Assembly: GCA_009602735.1 (NCBI GenBank)
Contig: WELA01013420.1
Coordinates: 459,984 to 516,053 of the forward strand
DNA: 56,070 nt
Source of the DNA: Mesotaenium endlicherianum
Lineage: Eukaryota; Streptophyta; Zygnematophyceae; Zygnematales; Mesotaeniaceae
Direction of reading: 5' to 3'
The translations under genes were made by a program, and so were the position numbers. Under the pieces are notes generated by a model, which saw only the letters and a list, made by a program, of their open reading frames with translations, had not been told where the DNA came from and searched no databases. Numbering within the stretch: position 1 is the stretch's first letter; each line of letters opens with the position of its first letter. This document shows, in pieces, positions 44,697 through 56,003 of this stretch.

Positions 44697-45432
44697 CAGT
44701 ATATTAGTTGATATAATATTCATTTAAATATAATAGTTAGTTAAGTTCAACCTGCTGAACTCTAGTTAACGATCAGTCTGCTGGACTTTATAATTAATAT
44801 CAGTTTAATGACTCGGCCGAAAGCAGCAGGCTGAAGTCAACTTAAGTCAGCTTGCTGACACATTCTTTGACAGCCAGCTGACTTCCGTACTCGATAGCAG
44901 CGAACTGCCTCGATATGCAACTAAGTGTGGTATGCTAGATGAANACTAAGTGTGGTATGCTAGATGAATCGCCAAATGACATCCCTATGATGGATGTCGA
45001 TTCGGGATGAGGGGAGATGGCGGTGGATTTGGTTAACCGAGGTCCTACCAACGTGGTTAACTCCCGGGTAGGCGGTGCCATCGCACTGACCGTTGAACAG
45101 TAAACTCATTCCATGTGCATATGCTAGGCATTACTCTCGAGTTCGGCATTCGAAAACGAGGCCAACTCTCTTTTACAGCTTACTGAGAGAGATCTGAATC
45201 CAAGGCGAGAAGCCATTGATACGCACTGTCTTCTAACCTTGCTTATGTGTGAGTTTACTGATTTCCATTATTGATGCTAGTTTACTCTCATTTGACTGAC
45301 GAGTATTATTCACTGCTAGTGTGTTGTCCTTTGCCGTTAAACCAGTTAATGGAAAATACCATAAAGATTACTTGCTGATATAAAGATCTTTATTAATTGT
45401 TAATCGCCTATTTGGTAAGTCGATTCATTTCA
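44697..45432 (+). repeat. Family-1 3' LTR (element B)
   Basis: TGTAATGAATC to GATTCATTTCA. Contains a second single-N join at 44944 with a duplicated ACTAAGTGTGGTATGC segment, so its true length is about 710 bp. It inserted into a different gypsy pol that resumes at 45433. Confidence 0.93.
44944..44944. other. Assembly join (single N) inside LTR
   Basis: The 23 bases on each side of the N are direct duplicates (ACTAAGTGTGGTATGCTAGA...), as at 41794. Confidence 0.9.
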
Positions 45433-46190
45433 GTTGTTGGAGAAAGGACTCATCCAATCTAGCGCCAATCTTATTGGGAGAAGAAGGATGGGACTATAAG
45501 GATGTGTGTCAACTAATGAGCACTCAACAAAATCCTCATCAAGAACAGGTACTCACTTCCACAAGTGGATGAGTTGATTGACAGGCTTGTTGGGGCAAAG
45601 TATTTCTCAAAAATTGATATGAGGAGTGGCTATCACCAGGTACGGATTACGGAAGGAGACGTTTAGAAGACTCTTTTCACGACCCGCGATAGTTTTTTCA
45701 AATTCACAGTTAAGCCTTTTGGGTTGACTAATGCACCTGCTACATTCATGGGACTTATGAACAATATCTTCAGACCCTACTTGGACCAATTGGTGGTGGC
45801 ATTTATGGACTGCATCTTGATTAACTTGAAGACCTTGGAGGAGCATGTGGAATATCTTAAAAAGGTGTTGGAGGTCTTGAGTGATCAGAAGCTATATAGG
45901 AAGGTCAACAAATGTGACTTCTATCTCAAGGAGGCTGATAACCTGGGACACGCAGTGGGAGCTGAAGGAGTCAAGGTAAAGCAGAAAAAGGTGCAAGCAG
46001 TCAGAGATTGGCTCATACCTGTTGATCTTCATCATCTCAAAAGCTTCCTCGACATGGCAAATTATTATCGATGCTTCATTCAAGAATTTATCAAGGTGTG
46101 TGCACCGGTCACGGACATATTGAAAAAAGCAGGAGAAGTGGCTATGAGGTGACAAGGAGCAGCAAGCCTTTGAGAAGATTAACACCTAGA
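45433..46190 (+). pseudogene. Third gypsy family, RT remnant (element D)
   Basis: Starts at LLEKGLIQSSANLIGRRR, so upstream pol was removed or displaced by element B. Then [55 protein letters not shown], thumb (LGHAVGAEGVKVKQKKVQAV, MANYYRCFIQEF). The catalytic box reads AFMDCILI, so the second Asp is lost. Stops at 45510-45520 and 45663. It differs from families 1 and 2 and is close to common plant gypsy pol. Homology fades at about 46190. Confidence 0.88.
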
Positions 46191-46919
46191 TGGCCTAGCG
46201 ACATGTATGCTCTTTGGCCCAACAACTACATGCACTAAAATTTTGTCTCGAAGCTCATTATTGATCCAAATGACTTGTCTCTTATGGATTCTAGAAAGTC
46301 ATATCACAGTCTAGGTCATTATGCTTTTTGTTTTTCAAGAGCATTTTTATTCTGCCCGGATAACTTCAAAACGTTTTCAATAATACAATCGACAAAATTG
46401 CTTACTTTGGATAACTACCACACTCAATTGACTTCATTTCAGAGATTTTGATTTTTGCCAGAGTTGCCTATATGGGTAAGTAGTGTGCTTACAAAAGTTC
46501 AGACTTAGAACTCTAATATTGTAGGAGTTGTAGCATTTGGGAATCGGGATCTTATTTGCCCCCCTGCTTTTTGCATGGCCCAACAATAGATATACTATCA
46601 GCTCACAAAACACACTCCATCAAGCTCAATACAATGTCTTTGAACATGAAATTTAAGACTATGCTATATAAGATAGAATTTTTTTTGAAGTATATTTTGT
46701 GTCTTTAATTAATCAAGAAATGAATAAAATAAGTCATTTCAACATATTTCAAGGACAAACAGGAGCAATTTTCATTTTCAGCAAAGTGAAAAATACAATG
46801 AATTCAGGAAAACTAAATAAAGTCATACTACTTCTTTATAGACATATCAAGATGCAAATGCATCTGGTATAGCAAAGTATAGAAGTCTGGTAAATTTGAC
46901 GTAAAGTGCGCACTATCGC
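46191..46919. other. AT-rich, no recognisable gene
   Basis: No long frame or motif. It separates the element D remnant from the piggyBac remnant. Confidence 0.45.
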
Positions 46920-48003
46920 CTACTTCTGCACCTGATCCCTGACCTCCCTCTTATCTCCAACATCAAGGTGGCATATCTGCCTCTCTGTATGATACCTCTG
47001 AAAGCACTTAGAAGGGCACAAGAGTGCATTGCAAGACTCACACATGAAGTGAACCTTAGGAGCTCTCAAGCCAGTGCACGATGCCAAAAAGTGCCAGCTG
47101 AACACACTATGCATCGCTTCACGTCCTCCACCTTGCAGGAAAATGCCTGTGAGTCCACCTTGCACCTGGAGCAGCTAGAGATGGGGCAGTCCGGGTCACC
47201 ACCTTGCTAAGGCCTTCATCATGAGGATGGTTGAAGTTGCACATGACATTTATGATGTCCAAGTAGTTGTCGAACCTGTCTTCGTCAGGATGTGCCATCT
47301 TGTACAAGATGGACACATTAGTAAGCAAGCCATCAAAGATTCCCCAATATGCCCTATGCCACCACTTCCTATCCACCAGCACCCTCTTAGTACTATAGTT
47401 TCTAGCTAGACACATAGCATCAAATTGATCAATTGTATCCTTGTACAAGTTATAGTGTTTTACTAAGTCTGGAGCTGGTATGGACACTCTCTCTCTTCCA
47501 ACACGTTTAACCTGAGTTTTAGGAGCCAGCCCCTTTGCTGTAGATAAAAATGCACAAGGTCTCTTATCATTCTATACACATGCAACTATAGAGAGGTGCT
47601 CATTGTATGCAGCTACAGAGTAGCCTGGAGGGTGAGAATCAGGCTTCATCCACAACATGCCAGCAGGATAGTCCTTCCTATTTGTAACAGCAGTTCAGCT
47701 GTGGGTGCATGTCCCATCTCAGTTAGTGGTGCAAATAGATGATGTGAGGTGAAGCCTCCTTCTACAACCAAACTAAAGAAAGTATCTACAGGTAGCATAC
47801 TCACTAAGTCTAGTACAACTTGTGTCTTTTGACCAGGAAACTTGACTTTGTCATAGATTATGATTGCTTAACAAAAGTAAGTAATGGCATCACAGATCGT
47901 GAACACTTTTCTGCCATACTTGTAAGGCTCAGAAGGGTTGTACACTCCAATGGGGTGTTGTCATTCTTGATTGGAATTGTTCTTTCATCTACACTCAAAT
48001 TCC
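46920..48003 (-). pseudogene. piggyBac-like transposase remnant
   Basis: Read from 48003 downward: LSVDERTIPIK (first catalytic Asp region of the DDD transposase), EPYKYGRKVFTICDAITYF, then TAA, then IIYDKVKFPGQKTQVVLDLV, GGFTSHHLFAPLTEMG; after a frame change TNRKDYPAGMLWMKPDSHPP, GYSVAAYNEHLSIVACV, then TAG; then SIPAPDLVKHYNLYKDTIDQ, DRKWWHRAYWGIFDGLLTNV, which is the conserved C-terminal core. After another frame change comes the Cys-rich end (CESCNALLCPSKCFQRYHTE), a hallmark of piggyBac. Everything N-terminal to the first Asp is missing, cut at 48004 by a CGTA-rich repeat. Confidence 0.88.
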
Positions 48004-48009
48004 TAGTTT

Positions 48010-48130
48010 AAAAATCTGCCCGTACAACCCTCTTAGGCCGTACAATACAAATTTCCGTATTCCGTATTCACGTTTGGCAAAATTCGAGTATAAGTCGCTT
48101 TTGATATATTGTTTTTTTTAGTTGGGGGCG
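48010..48130. repeat. CGTA-rich dispersed repeat, copy iii
   Basis: CCGTACAACCCTCTTAGGCC, CCGTATTCCGTATTCACG and a following T-rich tract resemble copies i and ii in order and orientation. It sits exactly at the broken end of the piggyBac remnant. Confidence 0.5.
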
Positions 48131-48656
48131 TTTTATTTACGAGAGGCGTAATTACTTTTTTTAAGTCACCACGTTGGTTCCCTACGCGTGCTAACGGACA
48201 CGGTGTCATAGAAACTAACGGACTCCCACCACACGCGTGTGCTCGACGTCATAAAAATTAATGGACATTCTTGTGCTTCGCATTGGCGTTCAACCTCCAA
48301 GTAGCACCTTGGGAAATTTAGTGAAGCCGCTCGATCTTAGCCGACGATTGTTCTGCTATTGTAATGAAGCTCACCCTTTTTTGCTTCGCATGTTTAGAAG
48401 TTGTGCAGAAGTACAATGTCAGGAATCGAGAAACTCAGGATTTAGGAAGATGAATTTGGAAACGCTTTCTTTGACTTTCATAACGTAACACATTTACGGC
48501 AGGTTAGTACATGAGCAACAGGTTGTTGGCCACTACAAAAGCAACATAGTGGCTTTTACATTGCTGAGGTTAACAAATTAGCGAGAACATTATAATCACT
48601 CATTCTATGAAATTGGCGGCTAAGTTCATACCCCTCACTTACTCCTGTGCTTGTAG
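48131..48656. other. No recognisable gene
   Basis: Short frames only, ending in a pyrimidine tract and acceptor-like TGTGCTTGTAG at 48656. Possible intron. Confidence 0.4.
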
Positions 48657-48747
48657 GTCTTTGCGGCCATGGACGAGATGAACCTGCCTGTCACAGCTGC
48701 AGAAATTCAGAGAGTTTGTGGCAAAGGGTGGGCGAGTACCACTGAAG
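48657..48747 (+). CDS. Possible small internal exon
   Basis: A 91-bp open stretch after an acceptor-like TTGTAG reads VFAAMDEMNLPVTAAEIQRV and CGKGWASTTE, and ends at GAAG|GTCTAT, a weak donor. No family recognised. Proposed because of its base composition and flanking sites; it may belong to the same gene as 49660. Confidence 0.3.
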
Positions 48748-49019
48748 GTCTATTCAACTTCTATCACGTTTACTTTTCCATTCCTATCCATTTTGTGTAG
48801 GTTCCTTTCACTCAACTACTCAGATGACATCCACATGTGCCTTTAGCTTCTGTGACAACACACTGTCTCTGTGAAGTCATGAAAGCAGCCCTGTATCTTA
48901 GTCATGTCTTTTGTATCCTAACCTGCCTCCACCCTCAATTTTTGTTTATAAGGTACTTCACAACTTCAGAACCCCAGCGTACAATTATGTATACCTACTT
49001 TAGGGTTCAGGTTTGCTGA

Positions 49020-49640
49020 TGTGCTGCTGCCTGTTCTCCACCTGCTACCCTCTACCTTCCTTTTGTTAGGTTCCACTACAGTGCTGTTTTGTTGCCAATG
49101 TGCTGATGTGTTTTGCTCCTTTGCTGTGGGTATTTCCTGCGCTGTTGTGCTGTGCATCATCTGCTACCATGCTTTGCTGTGGCTAGGCTGTTGTGCTGCT
49201 TTGCTCCTGCTTGCTGCTGTGCTGTGCTGGTGTGCTGGTGTGCTGTCTCCATTTGCAAATTTTGTGAGTTTGCTTTGCTGGTGCTATGCGTCTGTCAAGT
49301 TTTTATGTTGCTGTGTTGTTTTTGTGCTGCTGTGCATTGGTGTCTTGCTGTCTTATATGCTTAGGTGACGTGTTGATGCTGCGATGCTTTGCTGTGTTGC
49401 TTTGTTGCTGTACGGCTTTGCTGTTGCTCTCCTCTGTTGCTTTGCTGTCTTTGCATGTAGTCATTTGCTCCTGTTGTGCTGGTTTGCTGTGCTTTTGTTC
49501 TGTTGTACAATACTGCTGTGGTGTGCTTCTTAGTGGTGTGCTTGTCTTCTGCTGGTGTGCTACAATTTTGTTGTGCTGCAGTGCTGTCCCCCTTTGCTTC
49601 TTTGCTCCTGTTGAATTTTTTTGAATTTGCTGCTGTGCTG
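49020..49640. repeat. Degenerate TGCTG-rich low-complexity tract
   Basis: About 600 bp built of irregular TGCTGTG, TGCTT and TGCTC words, giving Cys/Leu/Val-rich frames on the plus strand in all phases. I take it as an old expanded simple repeat in an intron, because it ends in an acceptor-like CTTCACATGCAG at 49661. The frames it opens are not credible proteins. Confidence 0.7.
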
Positions 49641-49661
49641 TTTATCCACTTCACATGCAGC

Positions 49662-49850
49662 AACCCTCAATCTCAAGCTGTCGTTGCAACGACGATGCGG
49701 CGATTATCTCTGGAGGTGGCTATGTATGGAGGTTGGATGCCTTCACCAGTCGTCACGCACGTGGTCGTCTACTCCGTGCCAGAGCAACTGGTGTTATTTG
49801 CTAACATACTAGGGTGGTCCGTACATGACACACTCTTTAAGCCTTCCTCT
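49662..49850 (+). CDS. Possible exon with BRCT-like segment
   Basis: After CACATGCAG, an open frame reads NPQSQAVVATTMRRLSLEVA, MYGGWMPSPVVTHVVVYSVP, then FANILGWSVHDTLFK. The run Leu-x5-YGGW-x6-VTHVVVY resembles the start of a BRCT domain (E.GG....VTHVV), as in DNA-repair proteins. Only one motif supports it. The exon end is unclear. Confidence 0.35.
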
Positions 49851-51138
49851 TGCATGTGTGTACGCTTTTTAGTATTACCTTGTATGAGTTTTGCAAAACT
49901 TTTTTATGCTACATGGTACTAAGGACTCCTTATGGCCTGCTTATCCCACTTTACTACAGCTTTCTTTGCCTCCCCATGGCATCAATATTTATTATTTGTG
50001 TTTATGTTTCTTGGGGGTGGGGTGTGGGCAGTCTTGGAGAGGATGCGCGCAACATGATTCTATCCCCAAGTGTGCATGTGCTATCACATTTGTGGCTAGA
50101 GAATAGTTGTAAGGCTGGCAAGCAAGTTCTAGTCAAGCAACATGACCTTAGGCATCACGGGCTTACACTGTAAAGCCTATGTTATTTATTGTTTGTAATA
50201 GCTACATATATGCTTTATACAAGTAACAAGTTACAATTTTGAGCTTGCCACTTGCACCAATATTTGATGATAACCGTAAGTGCTTTCTTCATTATCTTAT
50301 TTGTGGTCCTCACAAGCAACATGTTTGGGTTATTTTACATGTCTGGCTGTTGTTGTGAATATTACGCGTATGTCCAGCAAGCTGTTCGTGACACTAGTAG
50401 GCCACAAAACTCATTCATTGAGGTTCAAATGGCATTATTTCAACCGCAACATATTACTACAATACTAATTTATGTGAGGCAAGTTGTGTGATTTCCGAGT
50501 ACATGAAACAATGTCACAATATGTTCCTCTCATATATGATGTACTTAGCTCATAAAGAGAGAGTAAGAGGAAGCTAGAGAATGTTTGAGTGGGTCAGGAG
50601 AGGTAGGCTTTCTGACTCCTCTCTCATCCTTAACTTTTTCATTACTGCTCTCTTGGATGCAATAGTACTATTAATTATATGGTATTTGTGTCACTACTTA
50701 TTCCTGGGTTCTTACTACAAGCATAGACCTCCTAGTCCTTATGCTCTACGGCGCCATCTGTCATTAGAGAATATATGAGATATTTCAGTTTTCAGTGCTG
50801 CTCATGCTGGGCAGCTGAAAATTTCATAATTTCCGCTTATAATTTCTCATCTTTCTGACTCAATAATTATGTTATGACACTGTAATTTTTTCTTCATATG
50901 TGGTTGTCGTGTTGGGTCTCTTGCAGGTCTCCCCTCCGTGTGAAGTTTGATCGGCTGCACTTGTGTATTACTTAAGTATAGTCATACTGATTACTACAAA
51001 ATTAGAGAGGCTGGGCCCCTTCATTTCCTTTTTGTGCCCAGTTGTGTACTACTCTAAAAGTCTGATATTACACTCAGTAGTACTTCAGGCAATGCTATGT
51101 GAGCGGTCAAAAGGTGTACACCAAAACCGACCCAGAGC
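49851..51138. other. No secure gene
   Basis: Several short plus-strand frames (49850-50173, 50252-50491, 50581-50778) encode hydrophobic residues with no motif. Possible introns of the gene suggested at 48657 and 49662. Confidence 0.4.
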
Positions 51139-51810
51139 TTGGAAAAGTTTATGACGCATCCAACGTTGACATCAAGACAAACAAGGTGGATGAAGTTTCT
51201 GCAACAATTTGACCACAAGATTGAGTATTTATCTGCGAAGATCATCTCTGCAAACGCTTTATCCAGGGGGTGTGACCTTGCACCTGTCTCGGTCATCAAG
51301 GAGAGTATGGACTTCAAGGAGAAGCTTAAGAGAGGTTATCAGGAGGACACGGAGTTTGCTGATGGTGAAGCAGCCGAGTCCAACTCAAGCGTGCAGAAGA
51401 AGGATGACATATGGTATTACGGTGATTCCAAGAGAGTGGTGGTTTTTGACGTCAAGGAGCTACGAGACTTACTACTTGCGGAGGATCATGATTGCTTATA
51501 TGTTGGACACTTTGGGAGCGAGAAGACGACAAGCGTGTTGAAGCGGGAGTACTATTGGATAAATCTGGACAAGGACATCAAGAAGTGGGTCTGAAATTGC
51601 GATGTGTGCGAGCAAAACAAGACACCAAATCAAAAGAAGGGAGGTACCTCGCAACCCTTGCATATTCTAGAGTACCCTTGGGAGCACATTACTATAGATT
51701 TCATCACATCAATACCAGGTAGTGATCAAGGGCACGATGCCATATGGATTGTGTCTAAAAGATTGAGCTCAATCCACTTGGACGTATGCTCAATCATCAT
51801 CAAGACGTAG
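51139..51810 (+). pseudogene. Third-family gypsy, RNase H end and integrase start
   Basis: SRQTRWMKFLQQFDHKIEYL and a following NALSRG motif mark the end of RNase H; then the zinc-binding domain (EDHDCLYVGHFGSEKTT, YYWINLDKDIKKWV, TGA, NCDVCEQNKTPNQKKGG), then LHILEYPWEHITIDFITSIP, the start of the core with its first Asp. It stops in the core at about 51810. It could be the displaced 3' half of element D (45433), which has this style of pol; the two may also be separate copies. Confidence 0.85.
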
Positions 51811-51879
51811 AGGTTGCCTCAATGAGACTTAAGCAACTCTTCAGCCAAGTCAAGCGACCACCACTAGAAAAGTCCTTGG

Positions 51880-51990
51880 AATATGAAGGGGGTCAAGAGC
51901 AACATCGCAAAGAGTGCAGTTGGAGACGACGTCGGCCACAACCTTAGTCATGCCGTGCCACCAATATCCATCCAGCCTAAAGGTGGCTGA
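51880..51990 (-). pseudogene. Integrase zinc-binding fragment, minus strand
   Basis: The minus strand reads GYWWHGMTKVVADVVSNCTL followed by CD, the usual YWW-x-M-x-DV-x-x-V-x-x-C-x-x-C end of a gypsy integrase zinc finger, then DPLHIP. About 35 residues only. Probably part of the element whose LTR lies at 52128. Confidence 0.55.
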
Positions 51991-52115
51991 ATGGGGGCTT
52001 GACACCAAAGTGTTCTTGGTGTATCAACCACATTCTCTCCCTGATCTACTTTTGTGTTGTTTGTGTTACTTGCTTGAGATTTTGTGCTAAATATTCAAGA
52101 GAACTTCAATCACGA

Positions 52116-52127
52116 GCTCTGATACCA
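52116..52127 (-). other. Primer-binding site of minus-strand family-1 element
   Basis: Plus strand GCTCTGATACCA is the reverse complement of TGGTATCAGAGC found at 5121. It lies at the inner edge of the LTR, so this element points leftwards. Confidence 0.85.
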
Positions 52128-52816
52128 TCAAAATGAAACGTCTTACCAATAGGCAATTTACTATATAAATATCTTTAAGTTAACACGTAGTTATTATGGT
52201 ATTTTATAGTAAACTCCATAAACAGCAAAAGAACAATACAAATAAGCGCAAGTAATCTCCAATAGTTGAGAGCCAGAAAACGAACATCAATCATGCGATC
52301 AATAAAGTCATACATAAGCAAGCAAGTAAGCAATTTGTGCAATTTGCAGCCTTAAATCCAAATATTATCTCAGAAGTTTGTATGGAGAGTTGGCCTCGTT
52401 TCGAAATGCTGAAGTTGATAGCATATCACGCACATATACATGGAATGAGTTTACCATTCAACAGCAATGCAATGGCACCTCCTACCCGGGAGTTAACCAC
52501 GTCTGTAGGACCTCGGCTAACCGAATCCACAACCATCTCCCATCATTCCGAATCGCCATTCGCCCAAAGCGTCCTTTGGCCAATCATTTATCTGGCATAG
52601 GTATGTCGTACATGCGTTATTATGCAGTTTGCTTGTTTTGGTCAAGGCGGTCAAGTGGCTGTCAAAGAATCTAACAAAAAGATGACTTAAGTGAATTTCA
52701 GCTTGCAGTTGTCTAAGTCATTACACTTAATGATAAGTACAGTTCAGCAGACGGAACGCAATTAAGTACAGTAGTTTATTGAATGAATGTATTTAATAAT
52801 ATACTGATTTATTACA
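52128..52816 (-). repeat. Family-1-like 5' LTR, minus strand
   Basis: The plus strand holds the reverse complement of the family-1 LTR: GAATGAGTTTACC, CTCCTACCCGGGAGTTAACC and ACCTCGGCTAACCGAATCCA, ending ATACTGATTTATTACA at 52816. The inner end by the primer site is degraded. Only a short stretch of the element body remains downstream on the minus strand. Confidence 0.85.
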
Positions 52817-55449
52817 CATGTATTCATATTTTCTTCTTATCTTCTGATGTTCTTATGGTTGTTATATCCTTCTCAGTTGCCAAACAATGGCCTTAGGTGT
52901 CCATCAAGCACTCATGAGAGACCTGTTGTACGTGCCTTCTGCCGAACAAATTAAGTTTAATCTTCAATTTTTTCAATCATAAATCACATATGTAGGGTAA
53001 ACAAAAGGTGGAAAGTATATGGGTGTAATGTAAGCATGTAAAAGGTGCACACTACCATGAGATGTACTATGACCTTTTAGAAAGTGGTACGAGACCCACT
53101 CCAACAAAAAAGTAATGTGAGTTTCCTAAAGTTATTTGCATTCATGATCCCACAAGTCAAAGGATGAATTTGATCACCTCATTCATAAAATTTATTTAAA
53201 TATAATGATTGGCGTCTTCAATATGCCTGAAAGAATTTGACTTTTAGCGATTGATGTCCATGTTAATTTTCCTTCACTTGTCCTTTTGACTACATAGTCA
53301 TCTTAGTCACTAGTGCTTGCTTGTAATCAATCCAATACATTCATGTGCAATGTTGCAATTGCTTAGTTCAAAATAAAATTTTGGTTGCAGAACTCTTGCT
53401 TGTTGTTCATTTGACAAGTAAAACTTTGTTATGATTGTGGCCAAAATAGTATATTGTGGTCAAGCATGTCTTTTTGGAGTAATAACGACACTTTGAAGCA
53501 CATTATGGCCAAGGTTGTGTCCGCGCCGCGATTGTTGCTAGCTCAATGGACTATCGCCTTTGAACGTAGTAAGTCCACAAATACGCAACCCTCACAGTTA
53601 TACGACACACAACATCAATTCATGAAGTAGGTCAACTTGACGAACTTTGTTGAGTATTTCTCTTGACAATATATTGTTTTTGTCATCCCTTGCAAGACAT
53701 TGCAAGTGATATACAGGCCTGGAAAAATGTTTGCTCCACAGTAAGCATTTGGGCTGAACTGTCAACAAACCTTGATTCCCAATAATACAACCTAATGATG
53801 GATACACACTCCTGCCGTAAGGCACATTCTTTTAGAACTTCAAAAACCTAGTGACTTTGGACTTGGTTTCACTACCCACCCAATCCCTATTGGGATTTGC
53901 AAAATAGAAAGCTAGAGTGGGTCATTATGTAGATTTGGAGTGTAAATTTTAACGTCAAGGTTGTAGCTCAACTTTTGGCAATTTGACACTTGCGATGTTT
54001 CTATCTGCATGTACCTTTTTGTGCAAATGTGGAGTGAAGAGTATGACAAATTTTGCTTGAGGCATCCTTATATTGAGCGTAGCAAGCCATTGTTCACTTA
54101 TAGTCAATAACTGAAAACATCAAACAGACCATGCAATCAAGGCATAACGTCAAATTTTCATCCAAACTATTATTGCTCAAGAATATGGATATACCCTTCA
54201 ATCTGGTCCAACGTAATGGTTCCGTACGTTCACTTGGTGTAACTTTTGCCTTTGTGACATAGCCATTTACAAGGATATGGGCCCTGGAGTGGACCATTAG
54301 AATGAGGATTAGAAACTCACTTGTGCACATATCCATATTGTGGCCATTAGGTACTTGTCCTCACTTGAATGTTCTTTTAGCATGGCATGCTCTCGATATG
54401 GAAATATACATAAAAAAAAGCTTGGTCAAACTGAAATCTTTTTGGAACACCCCCAAAACCTATGAACAATGAATCTGCAATTGATGACATACATGATACA
54501 TGTTTAACTAATATCATGAGATGCAGGTGAATAACAATATATGAATACGTCATGAAGCCCAACTGTTTCGAATGTGGGGCCAAAAGGAAGCATCAACAAT
54601 CAGACAGGGTCATCTTCTTGAGAACCTACACATCGGAGCAGTCCCAGCCAATTAATCACCAAGTGGACTCGAGGGAGCAAATTGTTCAAAGTAGAAATTT
54701 ACATTGAGCTTCAGCTAACGTTCACCAAAGCCCCTCGACTGACACAAATCGAGAATCTTGCACAAGTTTGCTCGCATTGGCAAGCTCCACAAATACATGG
54801 AGACCACGCAAGAGACAGTACCAAAACGCATCCTTGAGTGTTATTAGCCAAGAAGGCCTTTGCCCGATTAGAATTGTGGAAGTAAGTGTTCGTTCTTGGC
54901 CAAACCCAAGTTTGATATTGCACTTCGAGCATCATTTCGGTCTCAACAACTAGGGGCAATCACAACACTCCATCAGTGCACTCTTTAAGAGACCCCAAAG
55001 CCAAATAATGCACACCTCATGTCCTCCCCAGGCCTTACGCCCACTTAATGCTACGCAACAAACACAAGGAGGATCTCGTGCCTCTTTGTCCCTTCTCCTA
55101 AACCAAGCTTTTCAACCAAACTTGCGCACTAAGTCAGACGGACCCCTCACTGGCCATATCGACAGCCTGAGTAACCGTTTGGCAGCACCACCACCACCAA
55201 CACCAAGACATGCAGCCATGTCGAGGAGACACCAGCAACGGTGCCCCAGCACCTCCTCAATAATGCAACAATACACTATCTCAAGTAGACTACACCTTCA
55301 GGTGCCCAGATCTCTCGGCACTGCAGCTGCCTTTTCCGCGGGGTGGTCAAGTTTGTAACCTGCTCTCTTGGTCGTTACCGCCGGCCCTTTCCCTCGGCCA
55401 CCCCCCACCAAGGGGGGGACGCTCCCGCGCTCTTATTGTCGAGGAGAGC
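52817..55449. other. No recognisable gene
   Basis: AT-rich until about 54950, then higher GC. Short frames such as 55008-55358 lack motifs. Probably intergenic DNA and the 3' flank of the rhodanese-like gene. Confidence 0.4.
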
Positions 55450-55848
55450 TCAAGCGGACTTTGCGCGTCGCAGCTGGCGAGGGCTGAGGGCCTTCTTCTT
55501 GCCGTGCATGCGCCGGGCGATGGCGCGCTCCCGGCGGCCGCCGTCCGGCCCGCCGACGGTGCCCCACCGCTGGACCTGGAGCTGGCGCGCGCGCGCCCTC
55601 TCCTTCTCCCGCTCGCTCTTCCAGGCGTGGCAGTGGGGGCACGACACGCCCTCCTCCCAGAAGGGGCTCTGCACGTCGGCCGCGCTTACGGGCTGCTTGC
55701 ACGAGTAGCAGAGGCCGTAGGAGCCCGGCTGCAGGTCGGGCCCCACGGAGACGCGCTTGTCAAAGACAAAGCACTCACCCTCCCAGAGGCTCTCCTGCGG
55801 CGCCACCTCCTCCAGGTACTTGAGGATGCCGCCCTCCAGGTGGTACAC
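55450..55848 (-). CDS. TrhO/rhodanese-like protein, C-terminal exon
   Basis: The exon opens at 55848 right after an acceptor (TGCGCAG), in phase 0, and ends at TGA 55450-55452. It begins [15 protein letters not shown], the conserved segment just after the rhodanese active-site loop, then [20 protein letters not shown] and four CxxC-type Cys ([17 protein letters not shown]), the zinc-ribbon-like tail of bacterial TrhO and its plant rhodanese relatives. TrhO hydroxylates uridine 34 of tRNAs. The last 60 residues are a basic tail ([31 protein letters not shown]) that may bind RNA. The rhodanese domain itself lies beyond the window edge. GC-rich, unlike the surrounding AT-rich DNA. Confidence 0.8.
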   Translation of the reverse strand: MYHLEGGILKYLEEVAPQESLWEGECFVFDKRVSVGPDLQPGSYGLCYSCKQPVSAADVQSPFWEEGVSCPHCHAWKSEREKERARARQLQVQRWGTVGGPDGGRRERAIARRMHGKKKALSPRQLRRAKSA

Positions 55849-55922
55849 CTGCGCACAAGCATGAGGCCAGGAGCATGGTGCCGACGGGCCCCGGATGGGA
55901 GCTTGGGAATGAATGCGTGGTT

Positions 55923-55970
55923 CTGTATGTGCGTGTGCGTGTGAGTGTGCGTGTGTGTCTGTGTGTGCGT
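55923..55970. repeat. GT-rich microsatellite
   Basis: Imperfect (GT)n with GC and GA interruptions, in the intron before the rhodanese-like exon. Confidence 0.9.
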
Positions 55971-55994
55971 GTAAATATACATATACATATGTAT

Positions 55995-56003
<9 letters not shown>

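Larger units (their letters stand above)
37501..45432 (+). mobile_element. Family-1 gypsy retrotransposon, best copy (element B), 5' truncated
   Basis: Contains gag, -1 slippery site, protease, RT, RNase H, integrase, chromodomain, ORF3 and 3' LTR. The 5' LTR, primer site and first gag codons are missing and replaced by the CGTA-rich repeat. About 7.9 kb. Only a few lesions: a one-base deletion near 39442, an assembly join at 41794, TGA at 41873 and TAA at 42083, and a shift in ORF3 near 44125. Confidence 0.92.

Noticed and set aside
49020..49640. Overlapping Cys/Leu-rich plus-strand frames of 80-115 residues
   Set aside because: They arise from a TGCTG-type simple repeat open in all phases; composition is extreme and no start or motif supports translation.
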